A stretch of DNA of 64,000 nt from Micrasema longulum (GCA_022494885.1 JAGVSM010002817.1:1-64000), one strand, 5' to 3'. Counted from the first letter of the stretch, positions 33,988-45,892 are shown. The notes: a model not told the origin generated them from the sequence alone. Program-made: numbers and translations.

Positions 33988-34244
33988 ATATCGTTGTGAT
34001 CATAGAACAACAATGCATGTGCAAAAAATGCAACCTTGACTTTCTTTTATATTTGATCTTGAGAAGGTTATATAAAGGCTTTATATTCCAGGTTTGAAAA
34101 AAATAAAATGCATATATACTAACCCAAGTATCAAAGGATATACTTTTGTACTTATCAAGTTATGACAAAGTGTCAAAAAAAAAAAAGCTCTTATGTAAAG
34201 TTGAAGAAAATCACATCGTCATTGTTCTATGATCATGACGATAT
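33988..34244. mobile_element. MITE with ~33-bp terminal inverted repeats, copy 2 of 2
   Basis: Left end ATATCGTTGTGATCATAGAA, right end on the other strand ATATCGTCATGATCATAGAA. Internal sequence colinear with 12734-12972. Starts about 90 bases after the Pld stop, so it probably lies in the 3' UTR or just beyond, and it brings an AATAAA (34102-34107). Confidence 0.8.
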
Positions 34245-34299
34245 TATTTAATAATTAAATTGGTTGATGATTCCATATTATGTTGTCATACTCTTTTTT

Positions 34300-35390
34300 A
34301 ATATTAAATCTTACCTTGCGGCTAATAGTCTCAGGTAGAACTTGTTCTTTTTGATCTCAAGGTTCCTTGAAGGATAACATGGGTCCTTAGTTACTTTCCA
34401 TTAGGTATTATTGCAAAATTCTAATGAAATACTGAATTTCTTGCTTGGTTGTGAACAACGGTGGGAAAAGACAGAATAAAGTGGTTCATTTCAAGTCTAT
34501 TTATTACAAATCAGTAAAATATAGTTTTACAGACAACGGACATATATGTTTCTCAAGATGTTCAACAATTATTTATGAGGAACTTAATTATAGTAAACAG
34601 GATTAATAATAATTGGAGCAGAGATCTCTCCTAGTAAGAATTAAAATTGAAAATAGCCCATTATTAAAAGGATTCGAAATTAACCTACAATGTGATTACT
34701 TCTAAGTGTCCTAGAACCGAAAATAATTTGGGCAGCGGTTCCCCGTAATGAGGATAAAGATTTGAATAATCCTGCGCATCCATTAGTTCACTGTAGTATT
34801 ACATTAGGAGTCACTAATTTTCGAAGTATATTTCCACCAACCTTTATGAAGAGATGCACGCGAGGTACCCACATAATCCTCTGAGAGATTTGAACCATTC
34901 TATATTATTTTACTTGAGAAGGAAGTACTAGGAACACCAGCAATTACGAAGGATCCTAGAAATGGCGTCCTGTGTCGATTTGCCATTGAGGAGAAAAACT
35001 GCTGAGTCACGCCTCTGCAGGATGAATCAAAGAAAATGTCGACAACTCAGGTTCAAGGGCGAGATTCGGGGTAACCTGACTCTCCATACTACAAAAAAAT
35101 GTATTTCATTACAAACGGCTCGAGAAAGTAAGTTAAAAAAAAACAACAGTTCCGTGCTGTATACTGTACTTACTAAATGGAGATTTGTTAGTTGTTACGT
35201 GGTGTATAAGGCTAAACAGCCGTCATAATGGATTCTAGCTTAAAATGATCATACGTATCCGATCTGTGGACAATAATGAAAAATTACAAATTTGTATAAG
35301 CGAAACAAGTTGGTTTATATATTCGAAAGTTGTTGAAGACTTACCGGAAGCTGGTTTAATTAGAATACAAGTTTTTTTGGGCACAGCTCA
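34300..35390. other. Unassigned, moderately GC-richer stretch downstream of Pld
   Basis: Less AT-rich than the flanks. A plus frame at 34962-35228 is basic and Cys-poor with no recognisable domain, and I do not consider it a gene. A degraded retroelement or 3' flanking transcript sequence are both possible. Confidence 0.3.
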
Positions 35391-35429
35391 ACATGGTGCA
35401 TAGGGAATTATACCAAAACTCCCATAGTT

Positions 35430-35919
35430 ATTTGCGAGGGAAAACTGGCCTAGCGCGGCGTGGACACTGCTCGCGAACCAGATTGCAACTGGCCGGCTCG
35501 CCAGCGGCGAGTGCTACGGGCCTGTATTTAAAAAAACTAGTGTGGTGGGAGGTATCACGTGACCGCCGCGGAATGTCTGTTGACCGCTGTCGGGTAAAGC
35601 GTTTATTTACGCGATTGATTTGTTTTCTATATTCAGTTTTACTTTTAAACTATAACGGTTCTGATTATCGTATAGGTATAATTATTTTTGTCGCGGGACG
35701 CGACAATGTGTTTAGGTATTATTTACTTAATATATTTACTGTTCAGATAAAAATCGCAAAATTTAATAAATTGTGCATTTACATTCCTAATGGATTTTGA
35801 TCCATTTTCTCAGTCCATAGATACAAAATAGAATTGCATAAATAATTTTGTGTTAGTGACAATTCTATACCTAGTGTAAATATTAAAAATACATTGGATT
35901 TTGCGACTAACCTGGACAG
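35430..35919 (+). promoter_or_regulatory. CpG-rich promoter-like island with splice donor
   Basis: Bases 35440-35610 are CpG-rich in an AT-rich setting and include TCACGTGA (35555-35562, E-box/bHLH type site) and several CGCGGCG-like runs. A strong donor (CTGGACAG|GTAAGT) ends a possible exon at 35919. There is no good reading frame, so if transcribed this would be a 5' untranslated exon. It could serve the gene starting at 44290 or a non-coding RNA. Confidence 0.3.
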
Positions 35920-36972
35920 GTAAGTAGAGTAGAACACATTTCTTATATTATACACTTGTGTATACCACCATGATTCTTCCGAAATGTGTTCTAGTCTAAA
36001 CCATACTGGAATTTATTGTTTCTTTAGACACTGAGATATTTTTCTGATTGTGTTTTATATTTATATTCAATATAATACTATCGAAATTAAAGTATTGTGT
36101 GGTGACAATTATTTTATTTTATTTTGATTATTGCATATTTTATTTAATCAACACATTTACACTTTTTTATAATGGTACAAAGTAGGTTATTTGCTACTCA
36201 AAATAAAAATAAAATGTTTTTAATGTGCTTAAATAATATAAACAATGTTTATTGTGCAATATGTAATACTCATTACTCAAAATATCATGCATAGGTTTTT
36301 TTGTAAAACGAAAAAATCTTAATTTTATTTACAGTATTAAAAAAATTAATTTAATCGAACAAAAACATTTAATTATTTACTACATCATATTTTTATATTT
36401 ATTTTTTTAACTTTAGACATGTTTTTGATTCTATATTATTAAGTTTTAAAATATTTTTACAAGGCACCATAATATAAGATGAACAATAATAGAGATTATT
36501 TATTCTATAATAACTAAGCCGTCACCAGTGGGTGTAATGCTTTACCAGCCATATTATTTTAAAATACAAAATAATAAATGTAATGAGTATACTGTAGAGA
36601 TAAATCAAAATATTATTTATAAGAAGATAAAAAAATTAATTAAGAAAATAGATTAATAACAAGAAATAATAAATTGAGTATTTCAACATTCACTTATTTC
36701 TATTTTTATGAATTTTAAATAATTAGTATATTTTACCATCTGAACTGTAGAATTACAAACATATTTTTTAATTATTTGGTTTTTTAATATGGTATTATGT
36801 ATTTGCACAATGTATCGTGTTTTTAATTATGATGTTATTGTTTTTGTTCTGTTAACAAAATATGGTTGTAAAAATGTCTTCCACATTATTTTAACGCAAA
36901 TTTAACATTTGACATTTAAAATGTCACTGTTTTTTATTTAGTATTTTCTTATTCTATAATTAATTAAACGTA

Positions 36973-37822
36973 GTTATGCAGAAAGCAGCCAGTCGACAAT
37001 TTTGGAAAAGAGATATTTGTGTTATCAGATGTAGTAAGGTCAATTATACGAGTATGTTATGCTAAAAACAGCCAGGCCGCTTCCATGCAGAAAACTGTAA
37101 TAGTTACCTTATGAAAATAGTGTTGATCACAGAAATGACATTTCTCAATTTGCAGAAAACATCCACAGCACTAGAAAAATCTTACGGTATAGATGCTGAA
37201 GGGAAGATTAATGCCTCCAGAAATCTAATTCTCTTAAATAAATTAAAGTTTATAAATACATAAGTATTTTTATTTTATAAATTCATTAATTTAAAAACAC
37301 CTGTAAAAAAAATGATTTAATACAGAATGTCACATTCAAAGTTTGAAAGAGGTATCATTCAATATTAGATCTGGCTGTTTTCTGCAAAATGCATATTTAG
37401 GTTGTGTAGTCAGCCATACTAAAAAATCACCAAAATTCCTTTTAAACATAAAAAATATTTTTAAAGTTATTATAACAAATGAATCAAGTGATTCTTTGCA
37501 ATTTAATACCCTAATATAAATATAAAATAATAAGTTCTATGCATAATGGCACAACGTACATCAGAGTTTTACTAGGGTTGGCTGTTTTCTGCAAAAGGCG
37601 CATCTTAGGTTCTGTGATCAGCCAGACTTTTAAAATCATTAAAACTGGTCAAATATATAATTCAATTATTTTTTTTGTATTAAATGAATATATGCTTAAT
37701 TCATCAATTGTCAAAGTACAAAACATTCCAACTGATTGCGTAGATTTGATTATTCACTCTTTTCACAAAAGTACTATTATCTCAGTTTCACTTTTCTGTG
37801 GCTGGCTGCTTTCCGCATAATT
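36973..37822. mobile_element. TIR element with an internally reiterated motif
   Basis: Ends match as inverted repeats: ATGCAGAAAGCAGCCAG at 36976 and, on the other strand, ATGCGGAAAGCAGCCAG ending near 37822. The same core (GGCTGTTTTCTGCAAAA or its inverse) recurs at about 37070-37105, 37368-37387 and 37577-37597, twice followed about 20 bases later by CAGCCA. No convincing coding frame. Confidence 0.65.
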
Positions 37823-38440
37823 ATGTTCAATTGTACTCTAGTTTAAGACAGTAACATAAAAAATGCTTACTGTGATTTCATGACATGGTTGTATAAAAAA
37901 AAAATACTTTAAAATTATTTTTAGATACACAATAAATCTTACGATTACCAATAAAAATTAATGCACATCTTTGATATTAAATGAATGGTTGCATAATATC
38001 TTAGAGTAATAACCTATAGAGTCGCCTATATGGAGAAAAACCGTTCTTTGATTATTGACCACGAAGTTAGCTATAGATTACAGCAATACGACGGGCCGTA
38101 AGTACCTGCGTTGAGAATTGCAAACGCAAACCGAAACCGTCCATTACACGTTTGTTGTTAAACTAAGAACTAAACTAAAACCAAGCAAAGAATTTGGAAT
38201 GCTTTTGTTCTATGTAATAGAGCTTAAGGGCTTCTCTAGAGAATTATTACTATGAGCATAATAAAGTACAACCTAATATATAACTCTTAGTGTTTGCCAA
38301 AATTATCAAGAAATCCAACTATAAAGACATTGTTTTTTTTTTAGTGAATGTTTTTATAGCAATTTGGAATAAACACTTTTAATGAAAAAGAATACTTATA
38401 GCTAACATGAAGTTATTTAAAGTAAAAATGTAAGAAATTT

Positions 38441-38571
38441 ATACACGTATGCAGAGACAAAACTTAAGGTGAGGAAAGTACATTCTAATCTCATATGCAG
38501 AGAATAACCCGAAAGTGAAGACAATAGAATGTACTTACCTAACCTTAAGGTTTGTCTCTGTATACGGGTAT
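38441..38571. mobile_element. Small foldback MITE (131 bp)
   Basis: ATACACGTATGCAGAGACAA and ACTTAAGGTGAGGAAAGTAC on the left return inverted as GTACTTACCTAACCTTAAGG and TTGTCTCTGTATACGGGTAT-like on the right (arms about 46 bases). The centre is about 40 bases. Confidence 0.8.
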
Positions 38572-39317
38572 TAATGTCTAATTAGGAAATATTAATATGA
38601 ATATAAATCAACTCAAGGTATTTTTGACATTTTCATAACAGCCCTAAAATGGGTGCAGGGTAATAAAACAGTTTAATTCAATAAGTTTAAATATTAATAT
38701 ATTACAATAGAGGTGATGAAGATTTTAAAGAAGGGAGAAGTGAAATTATTATCATTAAATTTAAGATTCGTAAATTAGTAATGAGGTTGTGTAGTTTTTG
38801 TTTATTATTTGTTTATTTGTATAGCAATTATAATAATATATACACACCTACTTACTATCTCAAATGTAATTAAGTCTGGTTGGAATTAAAAATAAGTGTT
38901 ACGAATAATTTGGATGAAAACTCTTGAATGTTTAAATCCTGTCTTAGTATAAAAAAAGCTTTGCGATTACTTAATGATTATTTACATCACCTTTCTTACA
39001 GACACTTGTGTTATTTACACTCCAACCATAGAGTTACGACTCAAATAAGGGAACCAATCCAAATGTTCAAAGATTTTTGCATCTGCTATTATAATATTAT
39101 GTAATTATGCCATGGTGGACAAATTTCCTTTGAAAATTTGATAAATTACATAAACTTAATCTTCAACAACTCATAATCACTATATTATTTGCTTTCGCAA
39201 TACAAACAGTTGGCTCCTGAGTCATGCCATGAAAGCTTGCGAACCAACAGTATGTAGTTGAAAATATTATATTTTTTTCATAAACACAAATCGAGCGTGT
39301 TAGTATAGTAATATATT

Positions 39318-39895
39318 TACAATACTATTTTGAGTTTGTCCAACTGGTTGTATACAAAAGACTGGATTTCACCCCCTAGGGAGTCATTAAGATTTACAAA
39401 TTACAACAAGTATGGAGAACATTTTAGAGAGGGGAATATGGAAGTCTAGGCATTTACAGGATTTATGACCCCTGTCATTGGCTCAACAATTTGAAGAATT
39501 AAAGAAATATGGATGTTCAAACATAGGAAAAATGGTGAATGTTACACGGTGTTTAAAGTTTTTTTTTTTTTTTTTTGACACTTTATATACATATAAGGGT
39601 GGACATATTGCCTTAAGGCAATTTCTTTCTACCTACCCAAACTGTTCAGTTTGAGAAAATTATAAATACATGGACATATTGAATCTTACAATTTTATACA
39701 AAAATTAAAAACAAAGATTAACAAAATAAAAAAAATATATTTAAAAAAATTAACACTATACTATGAAGAGAGGAGAGGGGATGGGAAGGAAAGAAGATGG
39801 ATAAAGGAACAATTTAAATATTAAGATCTTGACTTAAATGTAAATAAAGAAGGGGCGTCTTTAACATTAGTGGTTTAAAGTTGCCACACAGACAC
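39318..39895 (+). mobile_element. Foldback family element split by a LINE insertion
   Basis: 39318-39560 is colinear with the left and middle of 15080 and 61270 (TTTGAGTTTGTCCAACTGG, TTTCACCCCCTAGGGAGTCA, GGAAGTCTAGGCATTTACAG). It resumes at 39873 with GTTTAAAGTTGCCACAC after the inserted LINE end. Confidence 0.7.
39561..39872 (-). mobile_element. 5'-truncated LINE insertion with 10-bp target duplication
   Basis: The target GTTTAAAGTT is present at 39551-39560 and again at 39873-39882. The insert begins with a run of 16 T (poly(A) on the minus strand) and matches the 29297-29690 LINE. Its minus-strand 5' end reads TNVKDAPSLFTFKSR, the ORF end. Confidence 0.8.
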
Positions 39896-40321
39896 ATGGT
39901 CTCTATCCCTGTTACAATTTTTATTTGCGTGTGTAAGCACTATAAAACAGTATTGAAAAAATCAAATACTTTTGAACCATACACATTTGAGGTTGAAGCA
40001 TCATTTTGCACAAAAATAACCAGCCCATTACAGAGTAATAAGGCCTCAGTGTTCCATACTTAGTTTTAAGTTAGGCTGCGGAAATTTGGAAACAATTCAG
40101 GTAATTTATTTAATTCTGTGACCTCGGTATATACCTAACATAAATCATGAATCAGACTCGCACTGCAAAATATGGCCAAAGGTAACTATAGGCGAAAGCG
40201 ATATTTAATATATGTATGGACATGTATCTTTGTCATATTTAACCATAGCTATTCAAAAACCGCCCCTAAAGTTCTATACTAAGGTCTATTGAAAATACAT
40301 CAGTGGCTACCTTTGAATGAG

Positions 40322-40396
40322 TTTATTTTATTTATTTATTTATTTATTTATTCACACTTATTATCAAAATACAATTCCATATTCACTTATATATTA
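40322..40396 (-). mobile_element. Very short LINE 3' end
   Basis: (TTTA)n followed by TTCACACTTATTATCAAAAT and ACAATTCCATATTCAC is the exact inverse of the 3' end of the LINE at 6250-6785. Only about 70 bases were inserted before truncation. Confidence 0.7.
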
Positions 40397-42444
40397 GTTA
40401 ACTTTATTTTTCCTTAATTTTAATTTTATTGTAGTATAAAATTATGTCAGTTGTAGGTTTATTAATGTACAGCCAATAAATTAAACTTTAAATTTTATGC
40501 AAATATTCTAAGATGTGTTTGTCGATAACCATTTATGATTCCATGGCATGATATGATTTTGATGTTATTAAAAAGTCTCATATTTATTTTTAAAAGTTTA
40601 TGTAATTCAAAGCATAATGTAACCTTGCAACCACCATTAAATGATTTTCACAAAAATAATTATTTTTGTTACTCTGTCACAAATCCACAATTTGATATGT
40701 AATTAATATTATGATTATTACTTATTTTTTTTATTGTATGGTAAAACCTCGATGATTTTACTAATCCATGACTTTAGATCTAAATATTATATTAAATAGG
40801 TACGAAGTTTAAATAAAAAAATATTTTTTTATATGTCTGTGTTGTTATTTTTTTAATCAGAAAAAATGATCAAGCTCAGAGTATATTAGTACAAATAAAG
40901 CATGACAGCCGAATGGTTCTTACTGCTCACTGACTACAGAACATTAGTATTACCACCATAAAGCAAAATAGCTGACAATTAAAAAAAACATGTCTTAATT
41001 TTAAAATAGTTTGGGTGTCTCAATTCGACTTGTTTTTGGTGTACCAATTAATTCACATTAGTGATATGAATACAATATTAATGTTATATCTTTATTTGAG
41101 TTTTTTGTTCAGCCAGGCTCATAAATAGGTTTTAAGTATTCCCAGGTCTCTGGACCTACAAAAAATCTTATCTGGTGAAAATACATTGCAGATTTACGGG
41201 CAGTCTTTACTCCAAATCGGAATATGGCTCTGGCATACCTAACAGAACTTTGTGCTCCAGAGAATCTAAATATTATGTAATATGCTAATTGGAATTAGAG
41301 TCTGAATGGCAACAGAGTGACGGCCAAACTCGTTTGCCACAAATCTACTGTCAAAGGTCAGCTGTTTTTTTTTGTTGGCTCCGTTGGATAGTCTGGGATA
41401 GTCTATGACGCGTATTAGCTGTCTATGGTCGACTCCTCCCCTTGTAATGCCCCGCCTTCAAAAATCACAGTTTCTTACTGACCATTTTTTTTAAATGAAA
41501 GGGAGTAAATTTTAAATCGTACACTTTTGGAGGGAATTATAAATATGGTATATTTTAATATATGACCAAGCAATATAGATTTTCACGTGATTGTATAAAG
41601 TAGGGATGGTATGGTTACGGAATTTTAGAATTAGTAAAACAATTATATATTGTACCACCATTATTTGCCACTCATTTTTTTTTCGTCGACGTCTTAAAAG
41701 TTTAAGAGTCAATAACTATTACAAACGTTATTAATGTGGATTAAAGCGTCATCGACGTTTATTTATCTACATCAAATAAAGCCAAATTTATAATCTGATC
41801 ATGTCGAAAATATATACAATCGAAGTTATGCATTACAGCATGTAAACATGTGGAAGAAACTAGGAAATGGTGTCAGGATAGACACCTCTGTGACATTCCA
41901 TCCTTTCTGCCTATCTCTACGGGGAATCCACGTGTTGGTAGAAGTTGTCGTAGAATAAAAATATATAAAAATGATTGATTTTCCTAGTTTCATAACTCAT
42001 TTCCTCATACTTAAGATTTCTGTGGTGCAAAAAGCAGACGACCGTGCCTGTAAAGGGAGATATTGTTTTTGAATATTTTTCAAAAATATAATTAAATTAC
42101 ATGTTCAAAAATATTTATCAGAAACGACAATACTATAATAAGTATCATTACCTTCATATTTGTAAGTAAACATGGAATTTTTTATATTTTTATCAATCAA
42201 AAAATTTTGATTTGTAAATATATTCGTGTTTTACAGGCCTTGCTTCCATTTGATTTTTTAAAAATGATATGTAAATTAATGTTTTTTTCATTTTTCTCTA
42301 AACACAAAGCTCGGAGGAAAGAGAACCGCGACCAATGACTGTAAAAATAGACATTGAACTTTACTCCGGTATAACGTTACCATGACGTTAATTCAGACGT
42401 ATCGATGTTTATTATATTTTTATTAAATGTGCGGGCATATATTT

Positions 42445-42628
42445 GGGGCCTTCGTGGTGTAATTTATGTGTGGTTAAGATGTTTGGCTCATCCACAGAAG
42501 GTTCCGGGTTCGACTCCCGCTGAGATATAAAAAAAAGTGATTTTTCTAAGGCTGGGTGTTGTGTGCTGTAACTGTAATTCACCGTTGTAATTGGGTCTTC
42601 TGCTCTATTGTGGTGAAAAAATAATTAA
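42445..42628 (+). repeat. SINE family B, copy 2
   Basis: GGGGCCTTCGTGGTGTAAT (box A), GGTTCCGGGTTCGACTCCCG (box B), then TGATTTTTCTAAGGCTGGGT and TTGTAATTGGGTCTTCTGCT. A small insertion interrupts the box A region. Confidence 0.75.
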
Positions 42629-42837
42629 ATATGCAAATTAACATTCGGTAACACGGAACAAAGTACACATCTTATAATTTCGTAAAATTTAGTTTGAATA
42701 GGTATTTGAATTTTCAAATAGAATATAACATTTTTACATTAAAGTCAACACAAAAAAGAGGATAATGAAAGCGCTGGTAAGCTGGTAGGTACTCATTTAA
42801 ATAAGCAAATATTTTCGTGAACTACAGTAGTGTTTTT

Positions 42838-43092
42838 TATTTAACCTTTTTAAATAAGCGACCCTCTTATGGTTAGAAACATAGTTGGCGACCCCCCCAG
42901 GCTTAACTTTTGCCTCGCTCGGGGGGTAGCAGTCAAGGACAATACAAAAGTTAAAGTGAAATAATATTGGTATCCGCTGGAGGTGCCTTAAGCAATCTGC
43001 CGAGGATGCTAAATTTTCATCCCTTATTTTTAACTTCTACCATGCTTGTGCCCGCGACCTCTTTAGCAAGGCTTTGCGATCCACCGGTTGAA
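42838..43092. mobile_element. Possible hAT-like non-autonomous element
   Basis: Left part AAATAAGCGACCCTCTTATG and TTGGCGACCCCCCCAGG. The right part inverted reads TTTCAACCGGTGGATCGCAA. These ends look like the AACCGGTGG/GCGACCC ends of hAT-type elements. GC-richer than the flanks, no frame. Confidence 0.3.
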
Positions 43093-43199
43093 ATATACAG
43101 TCTACATGTGATTTATTACAGATCACTGATTAAAAAATCACCGTTATAAAAAAATATATATGTATATATATTTATATTTTTACATTATAATTTTAAATT

Positions 43200-43510
43200 G
43201 TTTCTATTCACTCATATCAAATACACACTTACCCTGTCCTTAAACCTACCCTCACACCCATATACAATCACACACATATTCACATACCTACCAAAATCAC
43301 ACTCCACTTTTTTACACACGCATCCTCACACACAAAAAAAAAACTCGCACACATGCACTTCTATAAATTATATTTAACTGAACTGGATTTTTATAATTGT
43401 ATTTATGTGGAAAACTGATTTGGCTTTATTTTATGTTTTTTTTATAATGTTGTGTATATTTCTTTGTATTGCTGTTGTTTTTCTTAATAAACAAAATAAA
43501 TAAAAAACCT
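43200..43510 (+). repeat. CA-rich tract and probable LINE 3' end
   Basis: 43205-43365 is an A/C-rich strand-biased tract (repeated CACAC, ACCCTCACACCC). It leads to TTTGTATTGCTGTTGTTTTT and TTAATAAACAAAATAAATAA, a poly(A)-type end. Consistent with a retroelement 3' end in + orientation, but no ORF was recognised. Confidence 0.3.
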
Positions 43511-43782
43511 ATACAATATTTCAAATTTGTACACTCAAAATACAAAGAGTTTTTCAAGTATGATTAAAAATACTAAACAGTTTTGTATTAATATGCAGAC
43601 AGGCATAAAAGCTGGTAATGAAGAGAAATATTTTGCAAAAAATGGCGCCTTGTAATTAGGTATGTGTATTGTAATAAAATAATATTCCATCGTAACGATC
43701 ATACGAGTATTACAAAATCCATTTTCTAGAGAAAGGCGAGAAAACTATAAATAATCACAATTTAAAATCCACTTTCTGCACA

Positions 43783-43828
43783 CAAAGGTACATAGGGTAC
43801 TGCATCGGTACTTCAATCGCAGATGATA
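43783..43828 (-). repeat. SINE family A fragment
   Basis: GTACATAGGGTACTGCATCG then GTACTTCAATCGCAGATG matches the tail of family A. Very short. Confidence 0.35.
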
Positions 43829-44109
43829 AAATAAAAAATATAATGACGCAAAAAATAACTTATTACTTTTACTTTTTTAACTACTTAGTGGTAATGTTTG
43901 TGAAATATCTATTTATTAAATTTGTTTCCTTTTTTAAAAAAGTTCTTGTTGTCTTTTAAATTACATTATTACAGTTTGTAAAGGCTAAAAAGCTAATTAA
44001 GGTCTACCTAGTTATATAGTGATCCATAAATACTAAACCTATTATTAAAAAAAAAATTTTTTTTTCTTAAACACCAGATCAATGTTATAGCATAAATAAT
44101 TTCATGATA

Positions 44110-44289
44110 AAAGCATTAACCAATAAGAAAGCAGAATGCACACAAAGGGGCGGAGCAGTTATGTCAGTCCCCTACAATTCGCGCAGCCGTGTGACGTCAC
44201 AGATGCAGCGCTCATGTCCTTAGCGGCCCAAATACAAAATAACTTCAAAACAGTTGTGTTTTGTTGGTGTGTTGGTTGTGTGATTCAAC
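44110..44289 (+). promoter_or_regulatory. Promoter-like block upstream of an unidentified first exon
   Basis: Within 180 bases there is CCAAT (44120-44124), a GC box GGGGCGGAGC (44147-44156), an arthropod initiator TCAGT (44164-44168) and a perfect CRE, TGACGTCA (44192-44199). The ATG at 44290 follows. The clustering and the fall in AT content support a TATA-less core promoter. The start near 44165 is inferred. Confidence 0.5.
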
Positions 44290-44606
44290 ATGGCGGATGG
44301 GCCGTGCGCGGATGGAACGGGTCTCGTGAAAAAGGACGAATCTTCAGTGAAAGATGACAGTGCGAATACGTGTGACTTAAAAACTATAAGTGAGAATGTT
44401 TCACGACCCGCAAAAGTGAAAATGTCGTTTTACATCGAGAGCAAAAGTGATGTTCAGAGTGATAAATGTGAATCCCAAAGCGTGGCTGATCCCAAAAACT
44501 CATCGACGGATCGAACCAAACGTGTGGAATATATCGCTGGACAGGAAGAAGACACCAGAAAGAAGCGTTGTGCGGATAGATACGACAGTTCGGAATCGTC
44601 AGACAG
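44290..44606 (+). CDS. First coding exon of an unidentified gene (partial, 105 aa)
   Basis: The frame starts with an ATG in a fair context (CAACATGG) and runs 105 codons to a donor-like GACAG|GTTAGT, ending in phase 2. Without splicing it would stop at 44631 (113 codons). The product is hydrophilic and rich in Ser, Asp, Lys and Glu (begins MADGPCADGTGLVKKDESS, ends near RYDSSESSDR), with a single aliphatic patch KVKMSFYIES. No domain is recognisable. A long charged first exon followed by a very large intron is common in developmental transcription factors, but that is inference only. No continuation exon was found in the remaining 19 kb. It could also be a spurious frame in a GC-richer promoter region. 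Confidence 0.45.
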
Positions 44607-44639
44607 GTTAGTCGATAAAAAAATAATATAAACATTCTT

Positions 44640-45540
44640 TAGGCCCGAGGTTGTCGACCTTTTTCGACGAGCTAGCGTTCTGATGAATATTTCTCGTAAA
44701 TATTTTACGCGCTCGAACCTTAAATACGACGCTTTGTTGACATAAGAAGTATTTTAAAATGTCAATACTGAAGATTCACAATATTCAGTGGTAATTTAAA
44801 ACCCGTGTTATCTCAAAATAAGCCTTTGTTATCGTTCTTCGAACGTCACCTGCTTTTGTTGTTGCCGTCGCGTACGTACTATATTACGGCTACAATCTTA
44901 CTGGTATGTGTTTTTTATACGCGAAATGATTCAATGGACGGATTCCTGTTATCTGATGTCTGGCAATGAGCCGGTCATTGTTATAATTCGAAGTAGCGAA
45001 TGTCACGGTCATTGCCGAATATCTCGAGTGAATTCCGGCCCGACCCGCCAGCGTTGGACATTGCATAATTCGGTAGATTGAAAGCGAGACCTACGTGTTT
45101 TGAAACTGTATACTGAAACTTTGTACATCATATTTATATCTAAAAGATTTTGTAAACAATAAATAGCACGTGGCTGTAATCAAGTACATTATTTATCTCA
45201 CCAGTTTTCGCCATAAATATCGCACCTCGAATGTAAAACCGTAGTATCTATGTGGAGATAGTGAATAGTTTAGAAATTTCCCTTTGCTTGAAAAACTAGG
45301 TTTTTTTTATACGTTATTGTTTTAATTTAAACTTACTTCCCTTTTACACTTTCAGTATTGTGACGAATGTGATTGTTTTGCAATTAAACCTCAAAAATTA
45401 GAAATTTGCATTTTAGTTTTACACTCATCGTACCTACCATATTATGAATTTTATCTGTTCGTACCCAGTTTTAATCATATTTTTTCCCCATTCAGAAATA
45501 TATTTTTATGAAACTTCACGAATATAGCAAGCTTCTCCGA
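44640..45540. other. Sequence after the unidentified first exon
   Basis: Relatively CpG-rich for the first 450 bases, then AT-rich. No frame or repeat recognised. Fits the start of a first intron near a promoter. Confidence 0.3.
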
Positions 45541-45674
45541 GAAGAAGCTCGGCTTGTGGTCCATGTCATGTTTTTATGACCGTATTTTGAGAGTTTGGTG
45601 TGCATACTGCATGACCAGGCTGTATCTCATGTTCACGCGATCGACGCACGTGCATATTTTACCTCCAAGATTTA

Positions 45675-45892
45675 TCTTCTATGGCCGTTTACACGTAGAG
45701 AATACAATATTGTTTTCTCCCAGGACCGACCATTGTCCACGTGTAAACAGCAATTTGTTGGACAATACATTGTCCCGAGACATCGCCACCGAGATAGACA
45801 GACGGGCAGACTATCTCCGCGGAACATTGATTGCGGACACCACGGGTGCGGCCAACGTGCCGCTCCCAAAAAAAATTTCTGCTGAAAATGGC
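45675..45892 (-). mobile_element. Unclassified DNA-transposon-like repeat, copy 1
   Basis: Matches 60230-60415 in inverse orientation: GGAGCGGCACGTTGGCC, CCGCGGAGATAGTCTGCCCG, GGTGGCGATGTCTCGGGACA, GTTTACACGTGGACAATGGT. The edge GGCCGTTTACACGTAGAGAA is TIR-like, and GTTTACACGT recurs inverted 50 bases inside. A long overlapping plus frame (45554-46309) has no family features. Confidence 0.55.

Noticed and set aside
34962..35228. 88-codon basic frame downstream of Pld
   Set aside because: No domain, no splice or promoter support; such lengths are expected by chance in the less AT-rich stretch.
42480..42530. tRNA-like box B sequences (also at 4200, 14600, 18660, 20960, 50980)
   Set aside because: These are SINE heads, not functional tRNA genes: no complete cloverleaf or anticodon stem is evident and SINE bodies follow.
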